From Trichoplusia ni (Eukaryota; Arthropoda; Insecta; Lepidoptera; Noctuidae): a stretch of DNA of 64,000 nt. Where the stretch lies: contig NC_039478.1 of assembly GCF_003590095.1 (NCBI RefSeq), positions 13,702,001 to 13,766,000 of the forward strand, read 5' to 3'. The notes beneath the pieces are model-generated. The model was given only the letters and a program-made list of their open reading frames with translations, had not been told where the DNA came from and made no database searches. The position numbers and the translations under genes are program-made. Positions 39,729 through 51,720 of this stretch are shown one piece after another. The stretch's first letter is position 1. Each line of letters starts with the position of its first letter.

Positions 39729-40409
39729 TCCTTCCCTGAAAATTAAGCAACAATCACCTTTAAACATGTAAATACGGTGAAATTAAACGAAACATCAACA
39801 GCGAGCATGGAAAACTGGAGCATTAAGGTTACGTGTTCATTTTACGGTAATTTTAGCGTCCTGAATTACTCAATAATAGTTATAAAGGTCGTTTTTTCCG
39901 TATATGATGGTTATATTTACAAAGAAATTCTATTTTGTTATGAATACATACCGAAAATCAATTTGGCGGCATAATTGTGCTTAAGCGTACGTCACTTTTA
40001 AGTTTGACGTTTGCAATTTTATAGTCATGGTTTTTTTTTGCAATTTATCCATGTTACACTGCTTTTTAAGTTACTATTTAATTTGAAAACAAATTAATAG
40101 AAAACACCCTTTTTAGTGCCTGTTATTACTATTTCGAAATTTCATGCTATTAGATAACTAAAATAGTTTGCACTTGTACTCTCACCTCATAAAAACTAAA
40201 ATAATAATAACAAACAAAATAAGAGGAAAAAATTAACTTATACCTAATAATTTTTACAATTAAATAAATTCTTTTGTTTATCTTAAAATGCAATTTCTCT
40301 ATCGATTTTCGTATGTCAAATTATTATGTCATATCGAAATTGATGTACGTCCCTTAATTCGACGTGCTTTTGATTGCAGGCGCTGAGTAAAATCAGGAAA
40401 ATCCTCGAA
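39729..40409. promoter_or_regulatory. Divergent promoter region of ATAD5 and UQCRC2
   Basis: Start codons of the head-to-head genes are 680 bases apart. The interval must hold both promoters and any untranslated leader of ATAD5 (an acceptor-like site sits just before its ATG). No TATA box is obvious, as expected for housekeeping genes. Confidence 0.5.
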
Positions 40410-42962
40410 ATGGCTTCGAAAAAGCTTCATAACTCCTTTTTATTCGTCATGTTACGGTAAATATCATGAAATACTTATGTAACTGTGTGATTTTAGTTGT
40501 TATGTTTAATTAATAAGTAAATTAATGTGGAACTGTCAAGCCCCTATTATGTAAACCAGTTTGACATTTTCATATTCCTTTTAATACTTTACTAAAACAT
40601 GTGTAAATCGGTTTGCAGACTAGGGGTTACGCCCAGGCCGCGCCTGCCACCAAGAGGGACCCCAAGCTCACATCGTGTGTTATGCCCCACAAAACATTGT
40701 GGCTGCGTTCGACAATGGTTCCCCTGTAACCAGGGTCACCGTAGCTTTCAAGTACGTACAAGAAATTATCATATTTTAAATAAGAATCGTATCAATCTAT
40801 TGCTCAATATGTTGGGCCTTAATTAGTTTCCCCAAATTACAATTGTAATTAAACCTTTTCAGGGCTGGTTCACGCTATGAACCTCAAAGCGAGCTTGGTA
40901 TTGCCCATGTAATCCGTTCATCTGCTGGGCTCAGCACGAAACATGCAAACAACTTCATAATGTCACGCAAACTGGCCCAAATTGGTGCTTCAGTGACTGC
41001 CTCTGGTGATCGTGAATTTATCTACTACACTCTTGAGGTAAAGCATTTTACTCTGAATCTGCACTGGTATTGTCAGGGCATGTTAAACATATAACATTTG
41101 AACATTGAACACTAACACAATCTACAAGAAAATTAAAATTAAAATTCATCATATTTTGTGTGGTATCTTTATCAAGCATAATAGGTTTTTATAGTATTAT
41201 AATGAAACATTTTTGGACAAACAATAATACAAAGCTAAAATTGGTAGTTATTAATTGAATGTTAGGTTTTGTAAAAACTTTTAGACACTAAGTAGATTAG
41301 AATTTAATTGATTTTTGTTCGTCATAATATTTCAGACCACCCAGGACAATATGTCTGCTGCTCTGGATGTTTTGAGCAACATGATTACCTGCCAAGAGTA
41401 CAGGCCTTGGGAGCTGTCTGACAATGAGCCTCGTCTCAAGTTTGAAATTGCTGCTCTGCCACCCCAGGTATGTAACAAATTAATAATAATGGTATAGATA
41501 TTAAACTGATCAATTTATTTTAAATAGTTTGAAGCTCATGCTCTGAGTGTATGTACTAGCAACAAAGGTGTCTAAAACTGATATTTTTTTTAGATGTTTC
41601 ATCATTATATTCATAAAATCACAATTTAAGTATTTTAAATAAGTGATTATATAAAAAGTTACTAAACTACTACTACTAAAGCTACTAAACATAAAGTAGG
41701 ATGGCGGCCACAGCAAACAGTAATCATGAAACACTGAAATTTATCATATTATTATGAATATTAAATTTCAGGTCCGCGCTGTAGACTTGCTGCACAGGGC
41801 AGCTTATCGCCGCAATTTGGGCAACTCATTGTTCATTTCCCCCAAGAGGATCGGCAAGATTTCTTCGGAGTCTCTCCAGCACTACACCGGCACCAACATG
41901 TCGCCAAGCCGTTGCGCCATTGTTGTTGTAGGAGGCACCCAGGTAAACAAGTTACTCATTATGCTAATTGCACTCCACAATGTTTAAATAACATATTTAC
42001 TTAGTAATTAACAAAAGTGTCCCCAAAACATTAGTAACTGCGGAAATAAAATATGTTCATGCTATAGCTTTGTCTTACTTTGTGCAAGTGTACTTCAAAA
42101 ATCCAAGATTTCAAATAATGTTTTCATCAAGTATTAATGACTTTCTATACAGTACTAGTATTGTTAATGATTGTGTGATATACATAAAGTAATATATGCA
42201 TGTATATTTAAAATTATCATTGCACAAGGACAAGAACCATGCACACTAAAAAGCTCTAAAATGGAAACAATATAAACCTCTGCTCTATTTGTAGTTTGTA
42301 ATCTTTACTGTGTTTTTACATTGGGCTTTATTTGCATTTCATTTAACAACTGCGTTTTTAGAGTTAAATGTATTAATTTAGTCATATTCACAAAATTTTA
42401 TTGTTTTTAGGAAAAAGCCAACATGATCGCCCAGAACCTTACCATACCAGCATTGGACCCTACTCCATCTGAAGCCTCCAAATACATTGGTGGTGAATTG
42501 AGGTAAAATTCTGTCAAATAAGAACTAAATCCTTGTGTCGCGAGTTTCTCTATCATTCAAGTCAGATTCATAAGACACCCAGACACTCAAGGTCACACAC
42601 AAAAGCTTGTCATACGCCAGGATCAAACCCGCGATACGTCGCGTACAGTGGGTTTGGCAAAGTGACCTCAACCACTCAGCTTTCCCTCCAGTCAACATTC
42701 ATACTGACTAAAAACTAAAATAATGAGTGAATATAATAAAACAATATAAAATTTTAAGCATATATTATTGAGTGATTTTGTAAAATGATAATTAATTTAG
42801 GTATTAGTATTAGGTAAGAAAATAAATCTTCCGGTATCTAAATACTCTGTTTATTTATAAACAGGAAAGAAATGGGTGGAGATTTGGCTCATGTCGCCAT
42901 TGCAACTCAGGGTGCTGTTGCTGGCTCTGCACAGGGACTGGCCTTGGCCATAGCTGCTAAAG
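40410..42962 (+). CDS. UQCRC2: Cytochrome b-c1 complex core protein 2 (UQCRC2), 3' end lost in gap
   Basis: Core subunit of mitochondrial complex III, an M16 peptidase relative imported into the inner membrane. Exons are 40410-40456, 40619-40751, 40863-41037, 41336-41467, 41772-41942, 42411-42502 and 42865-42962. Exons 3-7 read cleanly with consistent phases. Exon 3 has AGSRYEPQSELGIAHVIRS. Exon 4 has LSNMITCQEYRPWELSD. Exon 5 has DLLHRAAYRRNLGNSLFISP, and exon 7 has GDLAHVAIATQGAV. RGYAQAAPA in exon 2 marks the mitochondrial presequence boundary. Exons 1-2 do not read through as written. Three single-base homopolymer changes (runs at 40419-40423, 40437-40441 and 40697-40698) are needed to join MASK... 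to RGYAQ... and to FVAAFDNGSPVTRV. The last exon ends in phase 1. The remaining roughly one third of the protein is not in the sequence and presumably lies in the N run. Confidence 0.93.
42520..42695 (-). repeat. tRNA-derived SINE in UQCRC2 intron 6
   Basis: On the minus strand it reads AGCTGAGTGGTTGAGGTCAC (A box) and GCGGGTTTGATCCTGGCG (B box), then a body matching the 10985-11165 family. Confidence 0.65.
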
Positions 42963-43082
42963 GTAATTACAACATTAAAATATGTAAAGTAACAAAAATA
43001 TGCTTTACAACTAACTTAAACCAAGAACAACCAAGATCTAAAAAGTTACAGTACTAGAGTTAAAAGGTTTAAAATATGTTCT

Positions 43083-43195
43083 TACTAGCTTTTCGCCCGC
43101 GTCGATGTCGGTTTATCAAATTTCCAAAAAGAACTCTTCAAAAGTCCGGAATAAAAACTATCCTATGTTCTTTCTCAAGGTCAACTCTATGTCTG
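43083..43195 (+). repeat. Start of ACTAGC-type repeat, cut by the gap
   Basis: TACTAGCTTTTCGCCCGCGT, then a repeat body up to the first N. The gap starts inside this repeat, which probably explains the assembly break. Confidence 0.6.
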
Positions 43196-44195
43196 NNNNN
43201 NNNNNNNNNNNNNNNNNNNNNNNNNNNNNNNNNNNNNNNNNNNNNNNNNNNNNNNNNNNNNNNNNNNNNNNNNNNNNNNNNNNNNNNNNNNNNNNNNNNN
43301 NNNNNNNNNNNNNNNNNNNNNNNNNNNNNNNNNNNNNNNNNNNNNNNNNNNNNNNNNNNNNNNNNNNNNNNNNNNNNNNNNNNNNNNNNNNNNNNNNNNN
43401 NNNNNNNNNNNNNNNNNNNNNNNNNNNNNNNNNNNNNNNNNNNNNNNNNNNNNNNNNNNNNNNNNNNNNNNNNNNNNNNNNNNNNNNNNNNNNNNNNNNN
43501 NNNNNNNNNNNNNNNNNNNNNNNNNNNNNNNNNNNNNNNNNNNNNNNNNNNNNNNNNNNNNNNNNNNNNNNNNNNNNNNNNNNNNNNNNNNNNNNNNNNN
43601 NNNNNNNNNNNNNNNNNNNNNNNNNNNNNNNNNNNNNNNNNNNNNNNNNNNNNNNNNNNNNNNNNNNNNNNNNNNNNNNNNNNNNNNNNNNNNNNNNNNN
43701 NNNNNNNNNNNNNNNNNNNNNNNNNNNNNNNNNNNNNNNNNNNNNNNNNNNNNNNNNNNNNNNNNNNNNNNNNNNNNNNNNNNNNNNNNNNNNNNNNNNN
43801 NNNNNNNNNNNNNNNNNNNNNNNNNNNNNNNNNNNNNNNNNNNNNNNNNNNNNNNNNNNNNNNNNNNNNNNNNNNNNNNNNNNNNNNNNNNNNNNNNNNN
43901 NNNNNNNNNNNNNNNNNNNNNNNNNNNNNNNNNNNNNNNNNNNNNNNNNNNNNNNNNNNNNNNNNNNNNNNNNNNNNNNNNNNNNNNNNNNNNNNNNNNN
44001 NNNNNNNNNNNNNNNNNNNNNNNNNNNNNNNNNNNNNNNNNNNNNNNNNNNNNNNNNNNNNNNNNNNNNNNNNNNNNNNNNNNNNNNNNNNNNNNNNNNN
44101 NNNNNNNNNNNNNNNNNNNNNNNNNNNNNNNNNNNNNNNNNNNNNNNNNNNNNNNNNNNNNNNNNNNNNNNNNNNNNNNNNNNNNNNNNNNNNNN
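43196..44195. other. Assembly gap, exactly 1000 N
   Basis: The round length indicates a placeholder of unknown true size. It hides the 3' exons of UQCRC2 and possibly part of its 3' flank. Open frames spanning it are artefacts. Confidence 0.99.
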
Positions 44196-44859
44196 TTATA
44201 GGATAATATTATAACACCATATTTGCAAAGTAAATTTATTATAAGATACTTGAGAGCTTGGTGATGGGCAGACATCGGCGATGCTTCCCTATTCCATTTT
44301 ATGATTTTGATTACTGAACTTTAATAAAAACAGACGACATTATGGAATATTTACTATTCTTACGAAACGGTTAATCATAAAATAAAGTTCATCAATTAAA
44401 AATATTTTATAGCGGCGAATTCTCTACGTACTGTTAATTTGAATATTATGGATATCAAAAGAACGGTATAAATTTACAGTAGGTAAAAGGTACTTATAAA
44501 CTGAGTGTGAATGTGCAGAAAGTACCTAGCAAAATTTGTTCGCCCCTTATGTTCAAGAGACACAGGGGCCAGCGTCTGTACAAAAAATATTTTAAAATAG
44601 AAAAACTACACATCATACAAATCGTGTAGTGGCATTTAAATCACATCTTTTCTGTTTGACAATTGTTTCAAAATCAAAAAGTTTTAATTTCAAATAGGCC
44701 GTTTCTCAGGCACTTTTAAAACGTTACATTACTGACTCTAGTTGTCTAGTTGCTGTGTTTATTAGAACTGCCATCTTTTGCGAGTTAGGTTGAACTATAA
44801 TTCCACAGAATATTTGAAATTTTGCAGTTACGTAGCTTGCTATTCGAATATTTATAGTG

Positions 44860-45136
44860 GTCACGAGATGGCGTGACGTCTAACTCCGTAATAGTCAGTC
44901 ATGCTCGATTTTGGGTTGAATGGCTGATAGTAATAATTTTAAGTGATTGTTTTTTTAAAGAAATTTGCAAATGAACGAATAAGTGCATAATTGTGTAATT
45001 TCGTGCTTCTTAATGAACTGGTTAAGTGGAAACGTTTAGATTTGTCGAACATACGTGAAATTTTGTGTTCTGTGTTGAAAATTGTATCAAATTAAATAAT
45101 TGAGGTCAAAATTTTGCAATGGCTGAAAATATAATG
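44860..45136 (+). other. Candidate first exon and promoter of a long-intron gene
   Basis: TGACGTC at about 44874 and a TCAGTC initiator-like word near 44895 precede an open AT-rich leader, then GCAATGGCTGAAAATATAATG directly followed by the donor GTGAGT at 45137. The short frame (MAENIM, ATG at 45119) runs in phase 0 into the next plausible exon and meets TGA at once. So either this ATG is an upstream ORF, or a base is missing, or the exon is spliced elsewhere. Confidence 0.4.
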
Positions 45137-45802
45137 GTGAGTACCTATGGCGTTATTTCTTTATCCTCGAGTAAATCCATGTAACAATTTAAACAAATTT
45201 ATTTCCATTCATTCAGGTTAATCCCGTGTTTCTTTAATTTTCCGTGCCACATAACCCAACTTTTCAATTCATACCTACAGTAACTAGACAAGACGACCTT
45301 GAATCTAATCTTGTCAAGTCAATGTCGTTTGTTTATCAATAATTTCGTTGGCAATTTGAAAAGTCTTCAATTTGCCTTTTTTCTCATTATTTATTGAATG
45401 CATTTACATTTTTGTCAAGTACTTAAAGTAGAAGAAAAAAGTATTTGGTGAATTTAACTCTTTTTTTATCAAGATAATCATAGATTGGCAAAATAATTTG
45501 CGAACTGAATTCAGATGTTTTAGATTCATTTAGTTAATAAAATAAGGTATAAAACGATAATCAGATTTGAAGAACATTTAAATAACCATTATATTGTTAG
45601 ATTATTACAAATTTGTTTGTTTGGTTTGTGGAATATAAACATGAACAGTTCAAGAACTTTAGCTATGTGTAATATGTGAAAAGAAAATGTTACGTGTAAA
45701 TAAAATTATTGGAAAAAATTCCCGTCGTGGCCCTATAACTTATGTAATTAATTAATGTTCCTTATTAGTAGTTATGAAGTATACTTTACTATAAAGAAGG
45801 TA

Positions 45803-45848
45803 TGGGATACCGAAAATTATGAGTTTACTCATAATTTTCGATATTCCA
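45803..45848. repeat. Strong hairpin, 21-base arms
   Basis: Arms 45803-45823 and 45828-45848 pair at 19 of 21 positions, including 13 consecutive perfect pairs (CGAAAATTATGAG with CTCATAATTTTCG) around a TTTA loop. Confidence 0.7.
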
Positions 45849-46965
45849 CAGGTTCCTGTTACTTGCTCATTCCTATCTATGGTTATCTAAGAAGCAAGGC
45901 ATTTTTATGCTATATTTTTATAATTTAAAGATACTATCTAATAACATTCTCGCATTCAGAATACCTTTTGAAATCTAGGTAGGTCCTAATGTAGGTAGGT
46001 AGCTCTCAAAATGGTTCTCATACAGGTATAATAGCTCTAAATAATATGATTTGCTCATTGACACTCCAATAAATGTTTAAGTACGTTTAATTTATGCTAT
46101 GGCGACAGTCGTATACCTAGGTACGGTTTAAATGCTATAGTAATTAGTGAGCAAAAGCAATTTGCCAATTTGTATAAAAGAACGTTTTTGAGGTCAATAT
46201 CTTTTAGATTGGTTAATTTACGTGACAAACATTAACTGTTAGTAATCGCTAATACGAGTTGATTTACAACAAAGTCCAAAACATGAATCCTGTTAAATGC
46301 CATTGTTATTAACAGTAGGATCATATTTAAACAATATAAACTACAAAATACACTAAGATCCATATACATAGGTCATAGTAGGAAAATATTATGAACATTT
46401 ATTGCTATACCTACTTACTAGTACTAAAGTATAAACAAAAACCTTGTTTATATTACAGCTGCTGTGACTTTAGATATTAAAGCTCGTTAAGACGTTTCAG
46501 TAGTCTTCACGTGACTAATTAATAATCGTAAACCTATAGTTATTTACGTTATGACTGTAAACACCGTTACGTACGCGTAATTATTAAAATCGAACCAGAA
46601 AAGCTGGGTGAAAAATCAGTCCCAATTTCATACTATATCAATGCTGTAAGATGTTTTTGCGCCTCAGATTATAGTGGAATATTTTTCACGTGTTACAATT
46701 AATAATGCGCATTTAAGACCACACTGAAAAAAAATGTAAATTTACTTTGAAAACTACTTCCTGGCAAATTATTCGGAAAGGTATTAGGCGAGAATTTGTT
46801 AAGTGAATAGATACCGACAACGATTGCGGTTTCTACAAAGAGATCATTTTTTGATAGAGTGTTCCATCTATAAATACTGCACTATCATAAAAAATATATC
46901 ATTGAATCCATTACCTTAGTTGGTAAAACTAAAGAAAGTGATTTAATATTTTTTTGTTTATCCAG

Positions 46966-47057
46966 GAACTTTGACTACATGGGCAGATGGCAACCAAGGA
47001 CGCCCGCATCTAGGTTAAGGCGTCATACACATACCCAGGCCGTTATTGCGGAACAAG
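46966..47057 (+). CDS. Candidate coding exon, unrecognised protein N-terminus
   Basis: A pyrimidine-rich tract and CCAG (ending 46965) precede the exon, and a strong donor GTAAGT follows 47057. The best frame reads NFDYMGRWQPRTPASRLRRH and continues to HTQAVIAEQ, ending in phase 1. An ATG at 46979 could start translation and would give 26 residues in this exon. The codon use and strong splice sites favour a real exon. The peptide is basic and matches no family I can name. The next exon is not found in the window, implying an intron of at least 17 kb. Confidence 0.45.
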
Positions 47058-49536
47058 GTAAGTAACAAACACAACCTTATACGGTATCCTCCTTACATGC
47101 ACGTTATGACACAGAATGTCTAGTAATCACAGACATTTCCAAAAAATACTATCTACTAATACACTACATGTGAAAGAACAAAATTAATATTTAAATCTAT
47201 TTGCAAATGTCATACCACAAACTTTTACACCTATAGACGCAATTACTAACGATTTATATAAATGAGATGAAGTTACTACAATGTTATTTACGTAATCCTT
47301 GTGTTAATAAAATCGACGAATAGAGCATAGTCAAAACACAGCAAATTGATAGTCCGGTAAAGTGAAACCATCGGTACATGTTAACAGTAACCTTCGCCAG
47401 TCAGTAGACATGTTTACAAACAAACGCAACGTGACCGCGCCAGCGTGAATGCCACGTCTCGTCCCCGTCGTATGCAATCATTGCGAAAGCAGCCTACCGT
47501 AAATTGTAATTTATCCAACTTGTTCCTTGTCCACACTTACAGTTCTTATGGTATTGACAGTCACTGTAATCAAGTTAGCGTTGTCATTTAATTGTAATAG
47601 TTTAAACTTTTTCAAATTTGAATGTGGCCATTCTCTATCTGTTTCGAATTACGTGAAAACCACCGAAAAAGGTGCGAAGACCTTATAATGGTATCGCATG
47701 TCGCTCGTTGTTCCATATGCACCTCTTCACAAACAACGTTACGATCCGGAAACAGATCCGAAAAAGCACAAACACAGACAAATAGGCCAACTGTCCACCA
47801 CCTACACCTTTTTCATTGATCTGTTTCGTAGAAAAACATTATATAACATATAACATTAGAAAAGCCATGAAATAGGCTTACTGGAAAATTAATGTGTTTC
47901 ACCTTGATAGAGTCAGTTCTAGGTCTCTGGTGTTGGATAACTTATTACATAACCTTTTATTAAAGGTAACAAGCAGTATTCCAATTTCCCTTATTTAATT
48001 AGATTGTTTATTTACTTCACCAACTTTCTCGGTTACGTTTGTTTTGAAGGCAAGTAGTGTCGTAACCATAACGGGTCCTGTTTACAAACAACCCGTACAA
48101 TAACAACGGCACGCACCTGGCATTTCACAATTTTCCTAAAGCGAAGCCGCACAAACTTACTTTTATTATTAATTACTCTACACTTTCCCTCAGTAATCGT
48201 AACGTGAACTCGAAAATAAAATTTCGAAAAAAAGTGTTTCGTAATAAATCTTGTTTTTTCTGAAACGTGTGAACGTAAACTTTAAATACTTTCTCTTTGT
48301 TTAGTCTTCTTGTGCATTACAATGTGTAACATTATTTTAAGTTGTTTACATGTGTATTGATGTCATGTATTCGCAGGTTCTATGACAAAATTTTCTACGA
48401 GTAACTTATGTATCCATTTAGGCAATCCAGAAACAAATTGTTAATTTAAAAATAAAATAAACATTGAACAACGACAGCCGTCTAGATAGTAAGTGTGACA
48501 TCCGCAAGAGAAGCGGAATGCGAGCGTATTGCGCAACTTGTTTTGACGGCGGTAGCGAAACCTTCATTGCTTCATACAGATTAAAGATCTTGCTGGCTTT
48601 CCAGTCGAGTGACGCACGAGACAGCTCTTTGTACATTTACTTGGTGTAAGTAATAAACAGCGTGTACAGTTAGCTGCACGACTCCTTTACTAAATAAACA
48701 AGCCTTTCTACAGAGTTATTTAAAAATGAGTCTTTTATAACATCTAAGAGAAAATGTTGTGAATGTTGTTTATTTATAACTTTGTTTTCCTCATTTACTA
48801 ACATCAGAGAAACAACTAACAGAACGCGATCATTGAAGGTGTATGCAATTTTTTCATCAAGACTGATTGAGGAAGTTTCTAAAAAAGTCATCGCAAAATT
48901 TTAATCACACGATGAATCAGTCAACAAATCTGTCGGTCAGAGTTAAATTTACGATTTTCCTGTTGTTTTGTCGCTTCATTCGACTAACGGGTGAAATTAT
49001 AAGGCTTTTTTTCCGTGTAAACGCTATTAAAGAAAGATTAGCGCTAAAATTAATTATTACTTTAATTCATTTCTCGCCAATTCTGGAAAGTCCGGCCATC
49101 AGCTGCCAAAACCACTGGACAAAGCACAACTAGAATAATGTTTTGAGGACATTTGCAATGAAGCACTCATCTTCTTCTTACTAATTTATTTATTAAACAC
49201 GTTTGTTGTGTTATTAAATACAGTAGACAATAATAATGTAAGTAATGTGCTTGTTGAACGGTACATAGCCATCTGGTCGGATCCGGCTGTGAGCCTGCGC
49301 CCGCCGCGTTCGTGTTCGCTCGACAGCCTTGCTGGAGGCGGTGTTTTTGCAAACTATTGCAACAACGAGGCTACGAACGACTCTCTCTTTCTTGTCCCGT
49401 TGCGAAAGTAGCTAGCATTCTACTATTGATACTTACCGATTAAATTGTGATTGTTGAATCATTGTCTGTCTAAAAATGTAACGATTTTTTTAAGTCGTTT
49501 TATTTTACAACCATAAAGTTTTTATTATCTACTAGC
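47058..49536. other. Intronic or intergenic DNA, no gene supported
   Basis: Several short open frames (for example around 48464-48650) lie in a stretch of more balanced composition. None has splice or homology support that I can see. It is probably inside the long intron after 47057. Confidence 0.35.
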
Positions 49537-49792
49537 TGTTGCCCGCGACTTCGTCCCCGTGGGTAGAAGATATAAGTTATGATTTATACCTGCCCTGCAT
49601 TTTTTCACATTTTCCATTGTATCTTCGCTCCTATTAGTCGCAGCGTGATGGTTTATAGCCTAAAGCCTTCCTTGATGAATGGTCTATTCAACACAAAAAG
49701 ATTTTTTCAATTTGGACCAGTAGTTCCTGAGATTAGCGCGTTCAAACAAACAAACAAACAAACTCTTCAGCTTTATATATTAGTATAGATTA
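49537..49792 (+). repeat. Interspersed repeat, copy 2 (twin of 9592-9840)
   Basis: Starts ACTAGCTGTTGCCCGCGACTT and ends CAGCTTTATATATTAGTATAG. It contains a small (CAAA)n expansion near the 3' end that copy 1 has in shorter form. Confidence 0.8.
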
Positions 49793-51469
49793 TCTATGTA
49801 TAATATCTTTAATATTTCATGATATCTTAATTACAACTGTTATTTCATGTAAAAATAATAAATCTGGTAACCTTGTTGTAGCTGAAGGCTTTTCCGTCTG
49901 TCATTGTTTGATTTTTATGTAAATGAGCGATGTGAATACATTGTTTACATGTCTGTTTGTCTTTAGAACTTGAAAATACTCACACACAATCGTTTTAAAT
50001 ATCTGTTACTAACATTAAGTTGATACTTAAGATTTGTTAAATATATATGCAAAATACATTTCGCTTGTTATGACTTCGCGAAATAGTAGAATTAGTTGGA
50101 AGAAACTAATAAAGTATTAATTTTATAGTTATTTCAGGGAGATTTGTAATGAGTAGATTTCTTACAACATAAATTTTCCTAAAAACCTTAGCTATAACAT
50201 ACGGAATGCAGATTAGATAAAAATTTATGTTCTAATCTTAACATTAATGGGGCTTTAAGTAATAACTTGAGGTAGTCTTCCTCTTCAAGTATTTTTCGAG
50301 TATTTGGCTCAGACTCAGAGAGAAAAGATTACATGCAGTGTGAAATTATCACAGAGGTACATGAGGTCTTTTATCTATCTTAATCTCATTTGAAACGCTG
50401 AGATTGAGTAGCATTGGTTACTAATTATACACATGATCAGTACATATACAATAGACAAAAGATTTTCGTTTTCAGGATAAAAACATACGAGACCAACATA
50501 AGATTCGTAATTTTCTTCTACAAATTAATAACCTTAACTGATGTCATCGTGCTAAAATTTCGTATAGTCATCATAAGGAAATCGTCGTTTAATTTTTTTG
50601 TGATGAGCGTCAGTTGAGAATGATTCATGTTATTTTGATGTTTAGATGACTTTGATATCATTTCAGTAGGTAATTTCATCATCCTGCGTTTTGCGATATT
50701 GTTTAGCTACATGTAAACAAAGAAGAGACGTGTGTAACATTAAATACTTGCAAAAGTCTTTTCGACTTTTCCCTTGTGTAAATTGTAAACAATCAGCGTG
50801 CTTGGCCTACTTCAATAAAATTATCTGGCAAATTACAATATGGGATGTAAATGAGTAAATAGGAAAGTCCCCCCGCGTCATCTTTATACCTTTCTAATTT
50901 CTATCAATCTCTGCTTGTACTTTCCTTGTTTGTCACAATATTTCCATAAGCTGTATATGGAGTCCGATCAACAAAGCGGTTAATTAAAAATAATACTTTG
51001 CTTACTTATGGCCGGAGGAAAAAAGCCCTATTAAAAGCCGGTAAACACTTCGCTGCAGCGTTGTTAGCAAATTTGGCTTTAATTTGTACGAATAATAGCG
51101 TTTTTGTAATATGTAGTGATTTGCTTGTCTTGAACAACCTTGGCAAGGTCGCTGCCACAGCCGCCACCTTCTGCCACCGACTGTCACTCCAGTAGTTTTG
51201 CTTCGCCGAGCGGTTGTATGATCATATTTTAGTTAACATTGAAATTTGATCAGAAAATTACATTTATTCTTTTACACGAAGTTTTCTCACTGCCTGCCGA
51301 AGATGAATATTTATTTTGTTTTTTAATTACTTATTTAAATAAGCTATCGCTCATAACCACAAAGCGTCGTTTAATCACTGTTTGTTGATTTTCTGTATCT
51401 ATTTAAAGTTTTATCTCAACGTGACTGTTTTTTATAAACATGTCGTGTGCTATTAGTATAGGTAGCGCA

Positions 51470-51720
51470 TGATAAAGGTGCCTAATAGGTTAAACGAGAT
51501 AAGTTCTCGCGACCCGCATTGGCTGCATAACTCGACGCCACCACAAGTTGTGTCAATCAAGCCAACTTACGGTGGGTTCTTTCGAAATGGTGTCACAGTG
51601 TGCTGGTGGGGCTTCACGCAGGCGACGAGTGCTCGGCGGCCGCCGCGCGGCGTCACCGCCGTCGCCGCGTCGCTCACAACTGGGCTAAGGTCGCGACTGC
51701 GTTTTTCATGTTACCTGTAT
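51470..51720. promoter_or_regulatory. CpG-rich island
   Basis: Dense CG dinucleotides (CTCGGCGGCCGCCGCGCGGCG around 51630) in otherwise AT-rich DNA. Open frames here are by-products of the composition. It could mark a promoter or enhancer in the long intron. Confidence 0.35.

Noticed and set aside
43076..44275. Three long open frames spanning the N run
   Set aside because: They consist almost wholly of undefined residues across the assembly gap.
48418..48650. Overlapping frames on both strands in a balanced-composition patch
   Set aside because: No splice sites, no domain, and neither strand is favoured. Possibly an unrecognised repeat.
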